A stretch of DNA of 64,000 bases from Haliclona indistincta (taxonomy: Eukaryota > Porifera > Demospongiae > Haplosclerida > Chalinidae): the NCBI GenBank assembly GCA_964017065.1, contig OZ024791.1:5570547-5634546 (forward strand), given 5' to 3'. This document shows positions 23,140 through 34,179 of this stretch, piece by piece; the first letter of the stretch is position 1, and each line of letters starts with the position of its first letter. Made by a program: the position numbers and the translations under genes. The notes under the pieces are model-generated. The model was not told the DNA's origin and ran no database searches. It worked only from the letters and a program-made list of their open reading frames with translations.

Positions 23140-25995
23140 ATAAAGAATGGAGCAGGTTAGTGAAATGGGCTGTGTGTGTAGATGTAATACTGCACTATAT
23201 AATATTTATTATAGTGTATACTCAATCACTTGCTCACATACTGCAAGTATTAGGAGCACCAGTAATGCAATTACTACAGCACGAGGTGGACCGAAACAAG
23301 AGCCTCATACAGTCATTAACTGCTAAAAAACAAGAACTGTTGGTAGCCATTGAGAAAAATAAAACCGTATAACAATGTGTTCGAAACTTATACTCATTTG
23401 TATCATTACCATAGCGATGTATGAATAATAAAAATAATACAAGGATGCTGTCCATGATAATACAGACTATAGATTGTGTACTCTTTTCATTGCCTTGTTC
23501 CGGTGGGCACTGGTGGTTGAAGGAGTAACTGCAGAGACTGATCTAGCTTAGAGAAATGTTCATCCATTACAGTGTCTAGGCTCCTTCGGAATGCCTCTAC
23601 TAAATCTTCATCTTGACCCTCCTGATCCCTAGCCTCTCTTGATTGTGCAGTAGGGTTCGCTACACGGCTATCAACTGAACGCATGGCATAATTTTTAAAA
23701 CCCAGTGATGTGAGATCCTTACCTAGTGATGTTGTGTGAGTCACTGCTGGTTTCTCAGTACCAGTAGGAATGGAGGGTGATATTGTAGAGTGTTCTCTGC
23801 TATTGGAATGGAGCTGTAGAATGCGTGAGAGGTAGTACCATTGCTTAATGGTTGCTAATAATGTACCTGCGGTGAATATGTAAACCTGGTTTGGTTTTTG
23901 AGGGATGTGTTCTCAGCGCTAAGAGATGAGATCTGCTGACCAGCTACCTGTATTAGAGACCACTGTAGTCTTGCTACTTCCACTACACACTCACTGACCT
24001 CTAGTTTAGTCTCACTGCTGTCCAGCTGTAGTGTGACATCTCTAAGTTGTTGCTCTAAATGGCTGACCCTCTCCTCTAGCTCATGAACTCTACGCTCTCT
24101 ACATGACGACACGGTGACAACTGTAATGCACATGTTGCTAAATGCTAACTTCACAAATAGTTTGGATTCAATTCCTTGCAGTTCATTTTCTTTCATTTCA
24201 AGTCGAGATTGAATTTCCTATACACATAGCCCAAATTTAATTTTAGTCAACAAATTTATTTTACCTGGTTGGTCAAAATAGCTACTTTTTTCTGCAAATT
24301 CTCTCTGAGCATCTCATTTCTGAAGCCCAGCATCTCATAGTTTCACTCACACTCAAGCTCTCATCCTCACCTCCTCCTCAACTGGTCGTTGTCTTCTCTC
24401 AAACTCTTCTCATGACTGAGCTGTTGCTGTAGTTTGTCCTGTAACTGCCTCACCTGATGGTGCAACCTAGCCACCTCACCCTCCATCTTGACACCACGTT
24501 GCTGCTCATATGACCTATACAAATCCTCATATCACTTCCTTACATAACTAATCTCTATACCTGATCAGTTTTTCTTGGTGGTTGACAGTTTTCTGGAGCT
24601 CGCCCAGTTGCTGAGATAATGCAGTTCTATCTGACTCAGCACTCTAAAAAATATTTTGTGCAGTTGAATGTAATGATACAACAAGAATAGTTATTGACTA
24701 CCTGAAAGTGCTCATGTTTCCTTTTTAATAGATGTTCTTGTTGAGAAAACTTATTTTGTGCCTCCTAAAGTAGAGGTGCAATCACAAACAGACAAACAAG
24801 AGGAGACTGAGGGAGACCTTGAGAGATTGCTGTGATGTTTTCAGCTGCTCATGGAGAGAGTGGCACTCAGCAAGACTAGCCTGGGCATGAGATCTTCTCT
24901 CTTCTAGCTCCACTTTCATACTAAGAAGGATAGAGTAGATGAACCTGTGAGTGATGTCACACTAACTTTCTGATTTTCTTTTCTTGTGAAGCTAGCAGTT
25001 GTTCAGCTTGACTGAGCTACAGAGAGAATACAATTTTTTTAAATAAAATTATTCCACCACTGCCTTTGTTTATTACCTGTGAGTATAGCTGGTCAATCTT
25101 AGTGCTCGCTTTAGCACCAGAGCTGTCCTTCTCTCTCAAACTAGTACGACACAGAGACAGCTCTTGCTGAAGGACACAATGTCACGGCATCACGATTTAT
25201 TTTGTGATAATCTCTCACCTCTAGTGCAGAGTACTGGCCCCTCAGAGCAGAGAGCTCCGCCCTAGAGAGTGTGAGGTCTCGCGAGAGAGCCTCTATATTG
25301 TCATCCTTCATCTGGACTTGATGGTGAAGAGTCTAGGAGAGGCAGGAGGCCATACAATGTACGTACCATTACTTCATTGCGAAGTACCTTCAGTTCACTC
25401 TCTTTCCCCTATAAGCAGTTGATATATCACAAAACATACCCACACTAGACTTACCTGATGATGAGATGAAGTTGCTTTCCTTGATTTGAGTCTCTCATAG
25501 TTCTTTTTGAGTCTGGTCATCTAGCAAAACGACAAGAAGTGAGAGAATGAAGGAGGGAGAGAAAGTTACCTCAGAGCGTAATCTCAACAGCTGTGTTTCA
25601 TAGTCACTAGTTCTGCCTCTCATCAGGTGATCAGTTCTGCTCAATTCCTCTTTTAACCTTTCTATCTGTAACAATAAAATTCACAATCTGAACTACACAC
25701 ATGAATTGAGTATGACACTCAAGCACTCACTTTTTGAGTTCTCTCCTGAAGAGCTACTCTAAGAGTGGATAGTTCTCTCTCGCGTGCCTGCAGCTGGTCT
25801 TTGACTCTTTGCATCTTTTCGTCCTGTTCTTTTTTACGAGCTGAGAGGAGCAAGTCGATCTGTCGCATCACCTGCATATGAGGAGAAAACACAATATTGA
25901 CTTTTCATGAATACACTAAACCACACCTCTTTCAATTCAGGTTCACATGATGAGAGAAGAGTCCTACACACATGAAAACTGGTATACCTACTATA
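23140..25995. repeat. Segmental duplication, copy B
   Basis: Counterpart of 17582-20425, same orientation, offset about 5.56 kb. It starts inside BRCC3 exon 6 sequence (TAAAGAATGGAGCAGGTTAG) and ends in intron 1 of the CEP63-like gene, which continues into a unique exon 1 here. Extra bases relative to copy A include AAACCACACCTC at about 25918. Confidence 0.9.
23215..23372 (+). pseudogene. Orphan copy of BRCC3 last exon
   Basis: 158 nt encoding the same 52-residue BRCC36 C-terminus as 17659-17816, with only silent or near-silent changes. The upstream BRCC3 exons are absent, so it cannot make the enzyme. It marks the left breakpoint of the duplication. Confidence 0.85.
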
Positions 25996-26095
25996 ATATA
26001 CTTTTCTTTCATACTGACCCTCTACGAGCACTTTCATGTATCACATCTAATATATTAACTCCTGCTCCTCCTTCATGTCGAACGTCTTGACTCAT
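23487..26095 (-). CDS. CEP63/DEUP1-like centrosomal coiled-coil protein (intact copy B)
   Basis: Seventeen exons (minus): 26095-26015, 25871-25731, 25665-25570, 25520-25455, 25408-25367, 25332-25219, 25166-25077, 25016-24967, 24920-24818, 24764-24702, 24643-24561, 24514-24371, 24319-24265, 24217-24150, 24098-23867, 23813-23723, 23674-23487; 568 residues, in frame throughout. Nearly the whole protein is heptad-rich coiled coil. The N-terminus fits CEP63/DEUP1: a Gly-rich lead, then MRQIDLLLSARKKEQDEKMQ (compare the MKQIDIMVAHKK region), ARERELSTLRVAL and SEMTRLKKNYERLKSR. A Ser/Thr-rich linker leads to a conserved-looking end (VEAFRRSLDTVMDEHFSKLD). CEP63 organises centriole duplication; that role here is inferred. 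Another coiled-coil family is possible. Confidence 0.65.
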
Positions 26096-26314
26096 ACTGC
26101 TGTTCCTAATGATGATGAATCTTGTCTCTAAACATAATTGAACAGGTGTACCTTTTGCAGCATCCCGCGCAGTACATACGACACGCCCCCTAGTTGCTAC
26201 GGCTACGAGCCCCACGACCAATCAGAGCAGTCCACGAACGTGGTCCCCTTTTAGAGCACACCCAACGAGTGAAGAAGACGGCACAAACTGTTCTGTGAGT
26301 GATCGAGAGCGGCC
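26096..26314. promoter_or_regulatory. Divergent promoter, CEP63-like / DNAJC3
   Basis: 219 bp between opposed starts. The segment GACCAATCAG (about 26217-26226) is a CCAAT-box-like site. CCACGAACGTGG at about 26231-26242 resembles the CCACG half of an ER-stress element, of interest because DNAJC3 is a stress-induced gene elsewhere. Function inferred. Confidence 0.45.
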
Positions 26315-28476
26315 ATGAAGTCCTACGGTGCTTCTCGTGTCGTGAAGACAGCCGTGGTACTGTTCTTTACATTAGATATACATCTACAGAGTGAGTACTG
26401 ACAGTCAGACCACGCCTACTAGTGGCTGTGTACTATCACAGGTTCTGCCGAGTTATCCAGTGAGGTGACGCGTCATCTTGAATTAGGTAGAAAGTTCTTA
26501 CAGGAGGGAAACCTTGCAGAGTCCTTGCTTCACTATGACAAGGCTGTAGGTGAGATTACACTTGCATGTACTAATCATTCATCTACCTCCTTCACTCAGA
26601 GGGTGACCCTAATAACTATATGACGTATTTCAAGCGTGCTGCCGTATACCTAGCTCTGGGGCAGTCCAAGAGAGCTCTACCTGACCTGGGTATGGTAGTA
26701 AAGTTGAAGCCAGACTTCTACCAGGTACTAATAGCTTACATGACTCATTAATTGCTATTGTTACTGTGCATTGGTACTAGGCTCGACTCCAGAGAGGTGG
26801 AATCTTGCTAAAGCTTGGTTTAGCTGATGAGGCAATTGAGGATTTTACCGCTTTAGCTGTAAGCATGTTAATGTGTATGACTCACTCATTGTTTCAATAT
26901 CTTTCATTCCACTCTAGTCTACTCAAAATTCAGCAACGCAGGAAGCTCAAAATTTAGTAAGAAAACTTCTTGTTTACTTAAGTTCCTGAACTTCCTTCCA
27001 TGTTTGTTTTCCTTACTATGTCCAACTGCCATTTCCCCTCATCTTTCGTGACTTTCCCTTCTTACATATTGTATGTTCTTTCTCTCAGCTGCAGCAAGCT
27101 AACAGCATGAAGGAGCATAAGACCACGGCTAAGCAACTAATCGAAAACAAAGAATGCGGCGAGGCTATTCCGTTTTTGTCCGAGGCAATTGAGGTGTCAC
27201 CGTGGAACCTTGAATTGAGAGAGATGAGAGCCGATTGTTATGAAATGACTGGAAACTACCAGTCAGCCATCAGTGATATAAAGTAAGCTACCTTTCATCT
27301 GTGTGTACAGTGGATGCATCTTTTTCTGTCGATGCAGGATGACTACTAAACTGGTTAGTGATAACACGGCTGCCTTCTATCGGGCTAGCAGCCTGTATTA
27401 TGAAATGGGTGAAGAGGAGGGTGCATTGAGGTGCGTTAGAAAATGAGAGAGATGACCATTTTACCTTATCTCCGCATCAGAGAAATAAGAGAGTGTTTAA
27501 GACTAGATCCCGATCATCGACAGTGCTTTCCATTCTATAAGGTACAATGCACTCGTACATTTTATTGTTTAAAATGACACTGACATGTTATTGTAGAAAG
27601 TTAAGAAACTTTCAAGACAGTTGGGAAATGCACGGAAATCAATAGAAGAGGGAAAGTAGGTCAAATTGCTGTTAGTGTCTAGTCTTCATGTCTCTGTGCT
27701 GTAGTTATCAAGAGGCAGTAGAGGATCTTCAAGCTGCTCTCCGTACTGAGGGAGAATCGGTTCGGTTTGTGGTCAGAGTCAGGCAGATGATTTGTCAATG
27801 TTACTCAAAGGTATTGTATTCTCTCTTCTTGTTTGTGATTGTAACCCCTTTCCAAAGATACCAAACTTTGAAGAAGGCATGAAGTGGTGTGGCAGTGCCC
27901 TGGAGTTGGACCCCACGCTAGTAGACGTATTGTGTGATAGAGCAGAGTTATATATTAGCAATGAAATGTTCGAAGAGGCTATCAAGGATTATCAAACTGC
28001 TAACAGTCATAATGACCAATATCAAAGGGTAAGTCAAGTGTCTGTCGTCGACGGATTTCATGTTCTGCTCAGATAAAGGACGGTTTAAATAGAGCGCAAA
28101 AGCTCCTCAAACAATCACAAAAGAGAGACTATTATAAAATATTAGGTGTAAAGCGTACAGCCTCAACTAAAGAAATTAATAGAGCATATCGAAAACTAGC
28201 AGCACAATGGCATCCTGACAAACACGATGGAGAGGAGAAAAAGAAAGCTGAGAAAAAGTTTTATGATATTGCAGCTGCTAAGGAAGTGCTATCAGACCCA
28301 GGTAAGCTCGTCACAGTTAACTGTGTTATTTTTATTCTTTCTCAATAGATAAGAGAGAGAAGTTTGATAATGGTGACGATCCTCTTGATCCTGAGCAGCA
28401 GCAACAAGGGTTTCACCAAGGACCGTTCGGATTTCCCTTTGGACAGGGTGGTTTCACTTTCAAATTCAATTTCTAG
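26315..28476 (+). CDS. DNAJC3: DNAJC3 / p58IPK, ER-lumen TPR co-chaperone
   Basis: ER co-chaperone of BiP. Thirteen exons: 26315-26390, 26442-26549, 26600-26724, 26781-26858, 26918-26956, 27089-27282, 27338-27430, 27481-27541, 27597-27655, 27705-27810, 27858-28028, 28073-28301, 28349-28476; 488 residues (vertebrate 504). A signal peptide (about residues 1-26, [12 protein letters not shown]) is followed by about nine TPRs (for example [40 protein letters not shown]). The J domain starts [18 protein letters not shown] and has the HPD motif in WHPDKHD. The C-terminus [18 protein letters not shown] matches the family Gly/Phe end. No KDEL, as in orthologues. Confidence 0.96.
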
Positions 28477-28625
28477 TATTAGCAGTATTTTTGTAGAAGC
28501 AAACAATTCAGTTCAGGCAATGATAAAAATACATGAGTACTCATTTTTGTACATTATAAAAATATAAAAATAATAAATTATGATTATCCTCAATGCTACA
28601 ATCAGCAAACAATACTGCGGTGGTA

Positions 28626-31094
28626 TTATACCAGCGTTCCTTCGCATCCACTGCCGTGACAGTCTTCAAATGGGAATGTGTCTGGAATAATGTTCACTTG
28701 AGTGGTGAAAGTATAGGTTGATTTCTTCGGTCCAGCGAATGTAGCCTAAAATTTACACAAAGTTAAAAAATTATAAGTGAGTAACTACTGACTAGTCAAA
28801 TTACCTGTATCATGAAGGCACGCCATCCTTCAATGGGTATTGACATTGTACCAACGTACTCTAGACCATTACTGGATGGCTATCATAGAGATGTCAAAAT
28901 ATTTGCAATAGCTGCGGTAGTTTGGTACCTGTGGCTGTAGCTTCTTGTCAAACCAGAACACAGGATGAGGTACTGGTGATGAATCAGGAGTAAGTCCAGC
29001 TGTGAGCAATCTGAAGTCCCTCCTGTAACAACAAAAAATTGTGAAACCATAACATGCCAGTTGGTGTTGCAACTTGCACCTCTTGGCATCCAGTGTTGTG
29101 GCGTAGTGGAGTGACACATTCAATGGAACTGTATCTGTTTTCAGTGTGATTGTACCCCCATCAGGATTCTAGTTGTGACAATGTGAATAAATTATTTTGA
29201 TAACACAGCAAAACTAACACAACTCACTCGAGTCATACTCCACGAAAGCTGTGGTCTTGGGGTATTCTAAATAATAGTAAACCTCTACACATCAATTATA
29301 AGAGGTCTTACTGTTAGTATCGAAAGGAGGAAAGCTTCTACTGATTGCAGTAAACTTAAAGCATGACCAAAGAGTGAATGCTCTGCATTGGGTACAGTCC
29401 TGAACATGAAAACGCCATGATCAGTAACTTCCTAATGCTTGTTGATCATACCTGATAAATTTTTCTCCTTTCAATGAATCCCAAAAATAGTAAGAGTCAT
29501 CTGGTAAGAAAAACTCATCTCCTCCAGTGGTGACTACAAACTTAGGAATATTAGCCAGTTGATCAACGTAAGCTGAAAGAGGAAAAAAATTGTAATGTAA
29601 ACAGTCGTCTTGTTTGCATACACAGTGGGTCTATGATGGAAAACATCTTCAGAGTATTAGGATCATCCACATCTCCTGTAATGTTAAGAGCAATGTAGTC
29701 TGTGAATGCAAAGGTCCATCCACCAAGAGAGCGGTAATGGTGATGCATGTTCTGTAATGGATGAGTGAGTGACCAAGTTCAGCAAACAGTAAATGAACCT
29801 TATTTATATTCAACAAATCCATTACAATTGGTACGATACCAACAACACGTTTGTCAACAGCTCCTGTGGTCCATGTTGTCCAACCTCTCTAAATTAACAA
29901 ATTAACCACCAAATTACAAAAACAATTATTGAAAAACTAATAATTGTTGCACTATTTTCACGTGTGAGTATCACCTACCTTAGAGGCACCAGCAACAACA
30001 AATTTGCTGATTTTGTGAGAGGAATTAAGTTTCGAAGTGAAGTCAGTCACAGTGTCCATTGCCCTTACCACAGCCTATAGAGCAGAAAAGATGGTTTTAG
30101 TAAGTTTAATGCAACTCTCATTGTGTGCACAGAACAACACATGACAGTGTATTTAGAAACAACACTTGGATATTCCAAGGAAAGTGAAAACAAGACGAGG
30201 GAATTATACCACACAGCACCAACAATACAGATTAGCACATTGTACTATTCCCTCCACATACCTTTGTCATAGGTAGTCGTAACAACCATTCCGGGTTATT
30301 GCTGTCAACTTTAACGTAATGGTACCATGTGAAGGCAATGACTGCATCTTCTGAGCGTCTCTTCTTCAGTGGATCAGCCTACAATAGACATAATATAAAA
30401 GTATCATCGTTGCAACGATGTAGCATAACCACAAATAAGTAGCTTGTGGTGCAGGTGAAATCTACTACTTAATCGGATGCTTGACTTACTGCAAATACAA
30501 TATGTTGGTTAGGTATCTGGAACAGTGCTGCAGACACACTGTGTGATTTGGATCATAGTAAAACATGCTATCATGATCCTCACTGTGACTCACGTGCCGG
30601 TTGCAATGCTAGCCTGTGTTGTCAATGACACATCTTGTCCAGTGACTGAAGGACGACTAGAGAATAGAGAAATTCAGTGATATGCATTCTATGTGTTTAT
30701 GCATAAACAAATGCATTTAAAATAGGTTAGTAAGTATTGCTCAAATACCCATCTTCATTAGAGCCTCCTGTAATGTACACAAATGCAGTATCAGTGTATT
30801 CGGTGTTATCTGGCACAGTGATGACTAGATAGTGCCACCATACTGATCGATCAACATCAGCAGCTGTAAGAAAAGAATATACTGCACTGCTATCTATGGA
30901 TCTAACTGGCACTACTCACGTGATAACCAAGTCTGCGAAGTCAGGTTGATGAAGTAGGTTGTGTAGCCGGGACCTTTAAAAGGTTGGCCGAGATCCTCGT
31001 AACGGTATGTGTCGTCTGGCTTGTTAACGTAATCTTCCAGTGGAGTACATCCTATTTCGAGCGCCAGGAGAGCGAGTACGAGTACACGAAACAT
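28626..31094 (-). CDS. Secreted PhoPQ_related family protein (PqaA / AprA-like)
   Basis: Fifteen exons (minus): 31094-30920, 30863-30749, 30656-30594, 30538-30490, 30378-30262, 30074-29979, 29888-29799, 29751-29622, 29572-29452, 29399-29312, 29266-29228, 29168-29080, 29022-28929, 28879-28805, 28745-28626; 486 residues. Signal peptide at residues 1-16 (MFRVLVLALLALEIGC). Family blocks: TPLEDYVNKPDDTYRYEDLG, WWHYLVITVPDN, DTAFVYITGGSN, ALFQIPNQHI, EDAVIAFTWYHYV, GASKRGWTTWTTGAVDKRVV (where the nucleophile Ser of the alpha/beta-hydrolase-like fold would lie), GIVPIVMDLLN, TGGDEFFLPDDSYYFWD and VPNAEHSL. The family is best known from bacteria (PqaA) and from the Dictyostelium autocrine proliferation repressor AprA. 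Substrate unknown; an extracellular role is inferred. Confidence 0.88.
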
Positions 31095-31196
31095 TTCTGC
31101 AACAGTGCTGCGATTGTCGATCAGATGCAACGAGCCCCGCCTATACTATTTGCCGGCCGGTCACGCGTGCACGTGAGGAAACATTATGAGAATAAG
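31095..31196. promoter_or_regulatory. Divergent promoter, PhoPQ_related / coiled-coil zinc-finger gene
   Basis: 102 bp between opposed ATGs with a CACGTG E-box at 31170-31175 and a YY1-like AAGATGGCGGG over the plus-strand start. Confidence 0.45.
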
Positions 31197-33936
31197 ATGG
31201 CGGGATCATCCTTCAAGGGCGATGCTAGAGTGAGTATGAGCGAGAGCGAAGAGTTGGAATACTCTGTAGTATCTATCACGGTTATGGTATGTTAGCCACG
31301 TCAAATTTAGAGACTTGTGATGCTCACTGCTTCACTTTAGACCCGCGATTCTAATGGTGCCACTGATGCCGGCCCATCTGATAACGACCTTGCATATGGT
31401 AATTCCAGCGTGTCAACAGGTGAGACTGAGCGACCTAGAACCTGATAGTCAGTAAACAGCAAATTTGAAATCATGCTGTTGTTGTAGATGATACAGGAAA
31501 GTCATTAAGTGATTATCGGAGAGAAATAGCATGTTACATACAATCTCCGATGACCTCTGGTGATGGTGAGTGATAGGGCATGCATGTCTCGTCATCTACC
31601 TAGCTTGCTCTTTCAGTGCTTCCGCAGCAGCTACTGGCTAAGATAGACCACATCATCACCCTCTCAGAGGAGGACAGCCTACCCACAGTGCGTCCCTCGC
31701 TGATACTACACACGCTCAACAAGGCGTATCAATATGGGCGCATCACATGCTACAATAAAGTGCACATGGGAGAAGCCAGTGTTCAGGCGTTGGGAAATTT
31801 TGACACATCTTTCAAGAAATTTTTGTCAAGCAGAATGGTTGGCGAAGAGGATAGAGCAATGGAAGAAATAGAGACATGTAGACGTCTCCTGAGTAAGCTG
31901 ATCATAGCTGTGTGTAGACACACATACATTATCTGTATCGCAGTGTATATGAATGCTTTTTGTGTGTTATTATACAGACAATAGAGTATGTTTGTGGAAA
32001 TGTACGCTCTTTGTGTGTGTGTTTTCTTTTAGAGGAGGCAGTGAAGGAAGGCGATGATGAGGTGCTCCGACTAAAAGATCTGATGGACAAAGATGATGCA
32101 ATAGCTACGATGAAGGAGCTTGATAAGGCACGCAAGGAGGCAAACAGCATCATACTGGGAGATAGACAAATGCTGGTAGCTGAATCAGATCAATTTGCGA
32201 CTGATATGGCCTTCATTGGTAACTTAATGATTTTTTCTCATTGGTAATTCTTTTTGTATCTAGACGATTTTTTAAATGATCTTGTGATACTACTGGAACA
32301 AGAAGGCGAATGCAGCCAGGAGAATCTTAAGGAGGGGCTGTTGAAGAGACTGGAAAAGAAAGAGAGTGAGCTTCAGACAAAGTTGGAATCAAGTCAAGCC
32401 GATGGTGAGAGCAGTGAGGCTGGACGGAGCTGCGTGTATCAAGAGAAGCTGATTGAGCAGCTGCAGAAGATGGCAGGAAGACTGAGGGAAGTGGAGAATA
32501 TTACTAGTGTAGAGGATTACAAAGCTGTTGAGGTGTGTGTGTGTGTGTGTGTATGAGTGTATGTGCGTGTGTGTGTGTGTGTATGAGTGTATGTGCGTGT
32601 GTGTGTGTGTGTATGTTTGTAGCAATGACTGTACCATTAGCGTTGTGTGAATAGGTGTATGTAAACATTGAATTATGAAAAACAAAACTTGCGTGTCTGT
32701 CTGTATAGGAGTATTATGCTGCAATGGAGGAGATCACTCAGTGGAGAGAAGAGCTTGACACCACTCACCAGCAAGCTGATACTTCCTTGCTGATTGTGGA
32801 TATTATGAACGGTGGGTGTGGTTTGTAGTGTGTAGATGCAATGGCTGTATTCGTACCTCAGAGATGATGCAGCTTATCGTAGAGGACTCAAAGAACAAGA
32901 AGAAATGGCTGATGGGTATGCTACTGAGGAGCCTACTGCAGCTTAGAGATGCTCTAATGGCTACTATTTCTCTTCACTTGATGGGAGTGGATGAGTGTAA
33001 AGCTATCTGTGAAGAGGCTGGTGATCAGGTATCACTCATCCCTGTAACTAATTATAGGATTGGTCTTCTTGCCTTCAGATCACTATTGAGCTTCATAGAC
33101 AAGAGTTAACCCGTCACAAGGAGAGGATCAAGGAACTTCATATTCAACTGACAGCAACAGATCTACACATACTCAAACGCTGCCCCCAGATCACCCTTGA
33201 TTCAATGGATGATAGATGTGAGAAAGAGACATAAAGGGAGAATAATATTTAATTCATAATAATTGTTGTTTGCTTTTGTGCAGATGAAAAGCGTAGGAAA
33301 GATGTGAGACTCATTTATGATAAGAATGATATTGCAGCAGTACAGCTGAGCTCAACTGGAGTATATAAAGGTGCATCACATCTGCAGGTAGTGGGTCTTG
33401 ATGCAAAACAGACAGGAAAGAAAGGTGATGCACAGAAACGATCGACTAAAGCTCTCAAGCCAGGACGAATGAACAAGAAGAAATTCGCAACTCACACCCT
33501 GGATCAGTGTAGCTTTTGCTCCAAGAAGTTTCGTGGTCGCAGCGCCTTACAGCGACACCTCTTGACACACACAGGAGAAAAGCCATTCAAGTGCAGTACC
33601 TGCGAGCGTACTTTCACACAACGAGGTCACCTTCACAAGCACATGCTCACACACACAGGAGAGCGACCTCATCAGTGCACTATCTGTTCAAAGACATTCA
33701 ATCGTATCGGAAACCTGCGACGCCATGCACTTGTCCACTCTGGTGAGAAGACCCATCAATGTCAGTACTGTCAGAAGAAGTTTGCTCGTCAAGGTGACTT
33801 GAAGCCACACATACTAACTCATACCGGAGAGAAACCCTTTACCTGTACACAATGTCCAAAAACATTCAATCGTCGTGGCAATTTATTGCGACACATCAAT
33901 GCTTGCCACAGCAAGGAAAAGGGGACAGCAAAGTAG
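31197..33936 (+). CDS. Coiled-coil protein with five C-terminal C2H2 zinc fingers
   Basis: Ten exons: 31197-31286, 31341-31419, 31488-31565, 31617-31892, 32033-32218, 32264-32532, 32709-32811, 32862-33028, 33079-33217, 33284-33936; 679 residues, phases consistent. The first 470 residues are acidic and helical, with an N-terminal folded part (LPQQLLAKIDHIITLSEEDS) and coiled coil (AIATMKELDKARKEANSI; HRQELTRHKERIKELHIQL). The last exon carries a basic linker and five C2H2 fingers, beginning CSFCSKKFRGRSALQRHLL, CSTCERTFTQ, CTICSKTFNR, CQYCQKKFAR and CTQCPKTFNR, joined by TGEKP-type linkers, so DNA binding is likely. I know no orthologue with this order. The last exon is in frame with the coil by a T|AT junction at 33217/33284. 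Exon 1's donor could be 31280 instead. Confidence 0.72.
32533..32612. repeat. GT microsatellite with a 30-bp tandem unit
   Basis: Within intron 6 of the zinc-finger gene. A (GT)n run leads into two identical 30-bp units (32551-32580 and 32581-32610), each GTATGAGTGTATGTGC followed by GT repeats. The repeat abuts the donor site. Confidence 0.9.
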
Positions 33937-34179
33937 TAGCTTTATTCATGTTTATCCATTCATCAAGTGTTTATAATTTTGATTGCAAAAATTTTTTGAT
34001 CTTGATTCTTGTCCAAAAAAAACTCCTCATACCGTATTTTTATTTTAGCGTAAAAAAGTTGTAAAATTCAAAACTTACTCGAGCGCGAAGCTAGTGACGC
34101 GTTCTCGACGCGAAAACCATAGACAAACAAACAAATAAACCGCTGCTGCTCGGCTCTCAAAGCGAACAGTTGCTCTGCT

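Noticed and set aside
24265..24370. In-frame stop in the intact CEP63-like gene
   Set aside because: It arises only with acceptor CTATGAG; using the acceptor GGGCTTCAG (24322-24320) keeps phase and coil.
28626..31094. Bacterial contamination for the PhoPQ_related gene
   Set aside because: Fifteen exons with spliceosomal introns, and a 102-bp head-to-head spacing with an animal gene.
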